Assembly: GCA_033977485.1 (NCBI GenBank)
Contig: CM066985.1
Span: 71,657,045 to 71,721,044 of the forward strand
Length of the DNA: 64,000 nt
Direction: 5' to 3'
From: Hydrangea macrophylla
Taxonomy: Eukaryota; Streptophyta; Magnoliopsida; Cornales; Hydrangeaceae
This document shows positions 57,151 to 64,000 of the stretch, one piece after another. The notes under the pieces were generated by a model, which worked only from the letters and a program-made list of their open reading frames with translations, ran no database searches and was not told the DNA's origin. Numbering within the stretch: position 1 is the first letter of the stretch; each line of letters begins with the position of its first letter. The position numbers and the translations under genes were made by a program.

Positions 57151-60146
57151 GCCTAATATGATAACTGATAGTCCACAATGTATTGGAAATTCTACAAATG
57201 GAATGGAGCCCAATGCAAGATTAAAGGATAATATACCTTCATTAGATGCAACCTCAAGTCGCAAGGCCGAACTCGATTCCCAATACACGACATCACAAAC
57301 TGTGAATAGTGAAACAAAACATCAGCTGCGGCTTGCTTCTTTTCTTCAATCTGCAATGGTAATTACCATTTGTAAATTTTAACAAACGGTGATCTGAAAT
57401 TCGAAATTACCAAGGAAAAGGTTTGCATTTCCACCAGAACCAAAATGGGTAAAGACTCACCACAAAAGAATGGCCAGCTATTATAAGTACGTGAAGAAGT
57501 TGTTAACAAGGTATTTCTTTTACCATGATGGCTAACCACAGGATGAAACTCGCCTAATCCCATATCCGAAAGAATTGGGCTTTGTTTGATTTGTGGATTT
57601 ATAGAAGGAAAAGAAAAGGGAAAAGAAAATTAGTTCCCTCATGTTTTTTCTTCATACTTAAATAGCATTAAAAGTTTAAAAAAACTTCAAAATACAGTTG
57701 TAACTTCAGAAATAAAAGGAGAAAAAAGCGACTCACATAATTCAGACATATTAGTCTATTTCCTAATACATTTTCTTCTCCTTTCCATCTTTCTCCCTAT
57801 TTTTTCCTCGGTGTTTTCCAGTTTTCCTTTCTTTTTCTCCCACTAAATCCATCAACCAAACAGAGCCTTACCAAAAAGTTAAATACAGGAAAATCAGCTC
57901 TGTGCAGCTAATGCAAAACAGGAACGGAAACAGATGGTAAGACACACTAGTGCCAAACTTCTTGTACGAACAGAAGATCAACTATTTTATCCGTTCCCTG
58001 TTGCATAGAGCAATAGAGGTTTGTAAAACCCGAGAGCTTGATTAGTCACCAATCTTGGGATTCCATGGGATTATAGGGGTGAAAACGGTTCGGTTCGGTT
58101 CAGTTCGGTTTGGTTCGGTCTAATTTTAAGTCAATCCGATCGGATTTGCTTTGGTTCGGTTCGGTTTAGTGTAGAATTTCGGTTCGGTTTTTACACTACA
58201 TGAAAATTTTGAAAACCAGACCGAACCGATCGGTCCGGTCAGCTTGCTCACACCCCTACACGGAAAGGAGAAAAGGATTATGTAAATTTTTGCTATTTCA
58301 CTTCAAGAGAGACGCTAAATTAAGATGACTTTCATCCCTATGGGAAAATTAATAGGACAAGATCACCAAAAATGAAAGTGAATGTTGCCGAGTACTTTAA
58401 GGTTTTGTTTGCTTCACGGATTAAGTGAGGGAATTGGAACAAGACACCAGGAGAGGAAAATTAATAGGAGAAGATCACCAAAAATGAAAGTGAATGTTGC
58501 CGAGTACTTTATGGTTTTGTTTGCTTCACGGATTAAGTGAGGGTATTGGAAAAAGACACCAGAAGAAACGCTTTTCTTTGTTTGGTTATTAAGGAGGAAT
58601 ATAGAGAAAAACAGAAAGGAAAAGAAGATATGATGAAACTACATTTAACATTATGAAATTAATGAATCGAAATCCTTCCTGTTTTCTTGATTACTTAAAT
58701 TAATTGAATTTCTTTTTTTTCCCTTTCTTTTTTCTTTTTCTTTTATTTATTTTTTCTTTTTTCTATTTCTAGTACTATTATTTAAGCAATGAAGGAAGCA
58801 ACTAGGAGGAGACGAGCCAACAAAGCACAAGTGAATGAGCAAAAGAACAGGAAAAAAAAAATCAACCTGTCACTTAATTCTGGTTTTCAATTAGAGTATT
58901 GCTGATAACCAAAACGAGTGTACTACGCAAGATTGAGAAAATGAGAAATCAAAAGAATCGAATATGCTTTTCAATGAGCAACCAATTGGAAGAATTAGTG
59001 AAACAATGAGGTATAAAAAAATAATAATAATAAAAAAAAAAGCAATTGGCCTGGGAATGAGACTACAGAACATAGTAATAGTAATTGACTCTACAGTGGC
59101 TCTTCCCCTAGGACTCACGGTGGACAAAGTCTCGTTACTTCAGAAGTATCATAGCCTAATCCTATTGACAGCTCCTCAGAATTTTTCGGATTGAATGTTA
59201 GAGTACACACCGATGGAGGGAAGCAAGTGCAAAGAAGTGGCTACCCAACCATGCTCACCCAACTGAAGAAAACTCGAAATTTGGACAACTCAGGAAGAAA
59301 CGTCATCTATCTAATTATCATGTGTACCATTGGAGCACGTATGCTAAAACATAGCATTTTAGCACTATAGCAATGCCAAAATATAGGTTTGGCATGAAGA
59401 AAATAGCATATACCATTGGAGATGCTCTAATGACTAAACTATAACATTAAGACTGATTAAAGTTAATGCGACATTTTCCTGCAGAATGATACATGCTATT
59501 AGGCCATCCCCAACCCTCACTCAATTTTTACTGAAATTTTGACAAAAATTTTTAGCAAAAGCTTCATTTGGTATGAGGCTCTCCAATGGTCATACCCAAA
59601 ATTTCTTATAATATTATAACAAAATCCTTAAAAACTTCCTCGAATCCTTGACTCAAACTCGTATGAAGTTGAGTTCCACTCAAACTTAAACCCATGTTGT
59701 AATAACACTATTCACATACTCAAATTTGAATTTGGTATGGTTTTACTTTTGGGGTAAGGATTAGAGATGCATAGCAACAAATAACCTGTTAATCGATTTA
59801 ATTGTTTCAAATAATTGCCCTAACTCACTAAGATCATACATACATCAACACACAAATCTATACGCAAGTAACCCTAAATCCCCAATCAAAAGTGATTTAA
59901 AATTTTAAACAATCATCCACTAGAATCACACGCTTTCACCTGACAGTGACCCAATTATCATGACTTGACAAACAAATTGAGGGGAAAAGTCTTTTGAAGC
60001 TAACAATAACAACAGACAAAGAGCAGTTCCAATTGCAAAAAAAAATAAAAACAAACTTGATTACCTATTTACCTCGTACTTCATCAAAAAAAATAAAAAT
60101 AAATAAATAAAACATCTTTTAGATTTACCTCGTAATCTTCTTTCAT
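56756..60146 (-). CDS. Small conserved-looking plant protein, 89 residues, three exons
   Basis: Exons join in frame with GT-AG introns in phase 0: 60129-60146 (MKEDYE), 57237-57350 (IEEKKQAAADVLFHYSQFVM and on to LRLHLMK), 56756-56893 (EISGIPTSLK to SRTVI and stop). The middle exon looks like one long amphipathic helix with two Cys (SCIG and RPCDL). The last exon is serine-rich and ends LDKADSFSRTVI. I have an uncertain recollection of short plant proteins with the same MKEDYE start and GESSSSGTARLDKADSF tail, but I know no function. A TATA box and leader lie upstream. Intron 1 is about 2.8 kb and carries MITEs; intron 2 carries a (CT)n run. The splice sites, phases and lack of frame breaks favour a real gene. 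Confidence 0.65.
57080..57145. repeat. (AG)n microsatellite in intron 2 of the small gene
   Basis: About 33 uninterrupted units. In the transcript it is a (CU)n tract about 190-250 bases before the acceptor at 56894. Confidence 0.95.
58074..58258. mobile_element. hAT-type MITE, 185 bp
   Basis: Ends TAGGGGTGAAAACGG and, reading inward from the right, TAGGGGTGTGAGC. Body rich in GGTTCGGTTC words. The flanks TGGGATTA and CACGGAAA do not match, so the TSD is lost or was never 8 bp. Confidence 0.65.
58343..58566. repeat. 112 bp tandem duplication
   Basis: Two copies, starting GGAAAATTAATAGGA at 58343 and 58455, differ at only a handful of positions. Confidence 0.9.
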
Positions 60147-60325
60147 GTTCCCGACTCCTTCAAAATTTCTGGTTCAGCTCTCAGCAACTGCAGAATTGTT
60201 TTCGAAGAATTTCACAATCGGGTTTTTACGTCGTCCGATGTATCCCCCGCAAAAGTTTGATTTTGAGTCCGAGGAATTTTATGAATCGAAGGCATGGAGA
60301 TAACTGCTTTGTAATATATAGAGCA
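60147..60325 (-). promoter_or_regulatory. Leader and TATA box of the small gene
   Basis: On the minus strand CTCTATATATTAC (about 60313-60325) is a good TATA box. It lies about 170 bases before the ATG at 60146, so transcription would begin near 60290. An upstream ATG near 60295 (ATGCCTTCG) is probably at or before the start site. Confidence 0.5.
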
Positions 60326-60959
60326 AGTTTGGGATAACTGAATTATTAAGTGATCAAATTTTAAGTGATTGAAATATTAAGAGCCTACTAGAATTATATA
60401 GTGAATCACACACTTTTTTTTCTACATAATTTTGTGATGTTTGAATTTTTTTTACACTTTTTTGTGTCCCACTTATATAGCACAGGGTATATACATTTAA
60501 AACTAAGTGTGAAAAAAATGTGTGATAAACTGTGTGGGCCTAGCATTTTCCAAATATTAAAGCTTTAGACGTTTGAGTTAGCTTAAATATTTATCACTTA
60601 ACTTCAAAAAAATAAAAATACGAGTGTTTGGCAAATTAGCTGAAAAGAAGAGAATTGTTTTTATAAATATAAAATGACAAAAAAAAAAAAAAAAAAAACA
60701 CTAACATGTAAATATTATTCACTTCTTTTATTTTCAAGCATTTTTTTTTTCTTTAACAACTTAAAAGTGAAATTAAGTGATTGTTTGAAAAAGCAAGGTA
60801 TGTTTTTCAGCTTAATTTTTCAACTTGTTTGTTTAAGTGCTAAAATCTTAAAGTAACCCAAATACTTCTATTCTACAAAACAATCATTTTTTATTTTTAT
60901 TTATTTATTTATTTATTATTTTTAAACGAAATCCATAATTCATCACTTAATTTTTATTT
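60326..60959. other. AT-rich upstream spacer
   Basis: Homopolymer and ATTT runs (60678-60698, 60890-60920). No gene or element could be supported. The last nine bases are the left TSD of the next element. Confidence 0.5.
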
Positions 60960-62246
60960 GGATTAATTACACTGACCTCCCCTGAGTTTAGGTCTAATAA
61001 CAAGGACCTCCCTTAAGGTTTTCAAAATTACATGGACCTCCCCTGTATTTAGTATTTAGGTAACAATTTGCCCCCTCCGCTACCCTCTGTTAGTAAAACA
61101 CTAAATATAATTACACGGACCTCCCTTGAAGTTTTCAAAAGTACACAGACCTCCTCCGAGTTTAGTATTTAGGTAACAATTTACCCCATTCGCTAGTAAA
61201 AGTTAAAAACCCATAATAAGACATGCTTAGGTCAGCAAATATTTGTAGTAATCTTTCCAAAATATCCTTATAAGCTTTCCAAAATACCCTTATCTCCCTC
61301 GAGATTAAGTCAAACAACACAAACCTCTCTTGTGTGTGTGTGTGTGTTTTTTTTGTTTTAAATTACATTAACCCAGTTAAAATTTAAAATTATTCTTATT
61401 TTTCAGACTTTTTTTTTACCCCCGATGCTCATGCTTATTACACCTACAATTTAAGATTTGATTGTTATATAAATAAATATATATACATATATATGCATAC
61501 ATTAGTGGTGGTTCGATTTGGATTTGGCTTTAAATTTAAAATGGATGAGTTGTAAACATATGGATTTACAGCCTACCAATTTAATTCTGCCACATCATCA
61601 CTTTTTAAACAGATTTAACGTTAAGATGGAGCTTTTGTTTGGAGAAATTATTCAATAGGCTTGTTACACCATATTAGTATGTTGATGTGGTGTGACCCTC
61701 TAATCTAGTCAATCCGTATATCCCCTATTTCCAAAGGAGTCATGACAAGTAATTTGTAAATTTTCAAATTTTAAATTTAGTGAGCCTATCACACCACGTT
61801 AGTATGTTGATGTGGTGTGACCCTATAATATCAACCATACATTTACCCCATATTTGCATGGGATCATGACATGTGGATGACAGTTTTTTTTTTTTTTTTT
61901 GGTTGGTAGAAAACAAACGTAAAAACGAGGGTAAGGGTGGGTATGTTGGGAAGAATAACACAAATATTTGCTGACATAAGCATTTCTTGTTATGTGTTTT
62001 AACGTTTTATTAGCAGAGGGGGCAAATTGTTACCTAAATGCTAAACTCAGGGGAGGTTCGTGTAAATTTGAAAACCTCAAGCGAGGTCCGTGTAATTATA
62101 TTGAACATTTTACTAACGGAGGGTAACGGACGGGACAAATTGTTACCTAAATACTAAACTCATGGAAGGTCTTTGCAATATTGATAATCTCAAGGGAGGT
62201 CCGTGAAATTAGACCTAAACTCAGGGGAAGTCAGTGCAATTAACCC
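60960..62246. mobile_element. Non-autonomous MULE-like element with perfect 9 bp TSD
   Basis: Ends GGATTAATTACACTGACC and, reading inward from the right, GGGTTAATTGCACTGACT. The inverted arms extend about 240 bp and each holds a doubled sub-repeat around GACCTCCCTTGA and TTTAGGTAACAATTTGCCCC. The 9 bp flanks TTTTTATTT at 60951-60959 and 62247-62255 are identical. The centre holds a tandem pair of about 125 bp (about 61645-61880, around GTTGATGTGGTGTGACCCT). No transposase frame. Confidence 0.85.
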
Positions 62247-63456
62247 TTTTTATTTTCCAACTAACCCAAACGGACTCATAGTTCAATCCTAAATTTTTGG
62301 TATATATTATGATGTTTTTGTTTTTAATTTTGTTTTTTCTTTCCCCGAAGAGTGAAGTGGAGTTGGAGTAAATATTAACGGGGTTATCACGTCAAATCTG
62401 TAAAGTTTCTAATATATTTGAAAATTTTGCTGAGTGAGAAACGTTTTCCTGAAAATAGGGGTACATATACAAATAGAGAGTTTGCATTGGTTTTTAGGAT
62501 GATCTGAGATAATGAATATTTTTTCGTGGAGTTGGTAGCAGTTCTTCCTTTCAGATTAAAAATTTTAATCCATTCAAAAGTGGATAGATTGTGTGAGAGA
62601 AAAAGTTTTCCTGATCTTGTAAGTTTTAACACTGTTATAGAATAAATTAATCAATTACTATATTAGGGCCTGTGTGGGACTTATGTGAGACTCGGGCTCA
62701 TTGGAATCAAAGGTGTGGGTGATTTTTCACTAGTGGTGCCACAGAGATTATGTTGCATTACACCTGTTTTCCAGTTTGTACATATAATTGCACACCAACA
62801 GGGAAAGGGTATTTGTTAGCCGTTACAAAGCACACTAACTGTTCGGACTATTGCCTACATGGTGATCAAAAGTTCAAAGCATTGTCAATCAAGAAATTGA
62901 GAAGTTTTAACACTCTAAAGGTGAAAGAAATATTTTCCCTCCTTTATGCGTGGGCTCTGTTTTAGTATTAAGTGCAACCATTTTTTTTTAGTCCAAAGTT
63001 CACATCACATGTGATAAAACTTTTGTGAAATTTCACATAACTTTGTGAAAAATTGAAGTAGTTATGTGAAATGTCACATAAAAAAGTTATGTGAAATTTC
63101 ATATAACTTTTCAAATACATGGACTTGATCCGATTAAGTTTTACTAGTCATAGAGTTTTGATTAGAATAAAAAAAAAACGGATGGTCCTTCGAAGTTAAT
63201 AAGTTTTAAATGAGGGGGACGCTTTACTAAATTATATTTTTTTTATTGGGTTAATAAAGAAAATAGTGAAAAAAAAATAGGAAGAATAGTAAACATGGTA
63301 ATTTTTTTTTTTTTTTTTTTGAAAGTTTTGAATTTTGTATATTTTCTTCCTATTTTGTCGATCCGATTAAATTTTATAATCTTTTACTTTCTAATATTAG
63401 TTAAGCGCTAAGGAAGATATGTGAAATAGTCCCTCTGCAAATCAAATGGAGACTAT
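62247..63456. other. Intergenic DNA without a supported gene
   Basis: AT-rich. At 63015-63115 the word TTTCACATAACTTT recurs in both orientations. A plus frame at 62750-62965 (71 codons) has no start context or similarity that I can use. Poly-T runs at 63237-63245 and 63303-63320. Confidence 0.45.
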
Positions 63457-63917
63457 GGCTTTGTTTGGTTTGTTGCTTCATTGAAGGAAAAGAAAAGAGG
63501 AAGGAACATACAAAGGAAAACTTGAAAAATTAGAACTTCTTTTAAAAAAAGTAACCCAAGAAACAGGGCCTGCCCTTAGATTTTGAAGGCCCTACTCGAA
63601 CTTCTAAATGGGGGCCCTCTGTATATTAGCATAAATATTACAAATATTATTTATTAATTACTTAATTAATAAATTTGGGTTAATATTTTTTAGAGTGGGC
63701 CCTGTCTAAAAAGGACCCTAAACGGCCGCGTGTGTCGCTTCCCCTCAGGGCCAGCCCTGCGGCAAGAAAACATGGAGAGAAAGGACTCACAAAATAAGTT
63801 TTTAAAATTCATTTCCCTACTTCCCTCACTATTTCTTGGTAGACAAACAAAGGAAAACCGCTTTCTCTATGTTTTCCTTTCTTTTCTCTCACTAAATCTA
63901 TGAACTAAAGAGAGCCC
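63457..63917. mobile_element. Tourist-like MITE carrying a nested hAT-type MITE
   Basis: Outer ends GGCTTTGTTTGGTTTGTTGC and, reading inward from the right, GGGCTCTCTTTAGTTCATAG, similar to the MITE at 57584-57869. Inside, 63564-63759 has hAT-like ends (CAGGGCCTGCCC and, from the right, CAGGGCTGGCCC), with near-matching flanks CCAAGAAA and GCAAGAAA, the latter offset by two bases. Confidence 0.5.
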
Positions 63918-64000
63918 TAATAAGAGTTAACCATCTCAAGATTGTCTTCTACACATTATAATGTTCTGTGTTGCATGACCAATTGACCATGTTCACTTGA

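Larger units (their letters stand above)
57351..60128 (-). other. Intron 1 of the small gene, rich in MITEs
   Basis: Holds a Tourist-like MITE (about 57584-57869; ends GGGCTTTGTTTGATTTGTGG and, reading inward from the right, AAGGCTCTGTTTGGTTGATG), a hAT-type MITE at 58074-58258, a 112 bp tandem duplication (58343-58566), and MITE-like ends around 59320-59410 (CCATTGGAG words) and 59500-59760 (GGCCATCCCCAACC). No exon was recognised in it. Confidence 0.55.

Noticed and set aside
57032..57382. 116-residue plus ORF and its antisense partner at 57061-57288
   Set aside because: Both are read through the (AG)n microsatellite. The true coding segment here is the minus exon 57237-57350.
62750..62965. 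71-residue plus ORF
   Set aside because: No homology recognised, no splice or promoter support; length is expected by chance.

Overview
This is a window of a large plant nuclear genome, most likely a eudicot. The signs are AT-rich DNA, genes split by short GT-AG introns, (CT)n and (TA)n microsatellites, and a dense nest of plant transposable elements. No bacterial, phage or CRISPR features were seen. Only two ordinary host genes are supported, both on the minus strand: a four-exon POLLENLESS3/MS5-type TPR gene at 129-1973, and a three-exon gene for an 89-residue protein at 56756-60146 that I cannot name.

The rest is mainly transposon. From left to right: a 1.4 kb MULE-like element (2922-4366) with a hAT-type MITE inside it; a 235 bp foldback MITE with a perfect 9 bp target-site duplication (TSD) (4682-4916); a young non-autonomous LTR element that codes only for gag (TR-GAG-like, 5214-8921, TSD CTTCT) with an array of hairpin repeats; and a hAT transposon (10155-27330). 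The hAT is split by a Copia element (11358-22787) and by a 3.0 kb solo LTR (23223-26232). The Copia is itself split by a Helitron (14906-18250) and by another solo LTR (19243-21925).

A third large LTR without its own internal region (27361-44561) is split by a very young, nearly intact 14.2 kb Athila-type Gypsy (29167-43377, TSD AGGAC). From 45291 to 55591 lies a complex of small TRIM elements that surrounds a decayed chromodomain Gypsy (45866-54543). That Gypsy is interrupted in its gag region by another solo LTR of the same large-LTR family (51001-53531, TSD AACCC). A second MULE-like element with a perfect 9 bp TSD (60960-62246) and several small MITEs close the window.

The layers give a relative history. 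The hAT and the chromodomain Gypsy are old, with stops, frameshifts and a decayed TSD in the hAT. Copia, Helitron and the solo LTRs came later. The TR-GAG element (9 mismatches counted by eye in 498 bp of LTR) and the Athila element (about a dozen in roughly 2.35 kb) are the youngest. The most notable points are the hairpin array in the TR-GAG element, the tRNA-like A/B-box segment and small cysteine-rich ORF in the Athila element, and a swap of LTR identity exactly at the primer-binding site between the Gypsy and the TRIMs. All coordinates were read by eye; counts of mismatches are manual.
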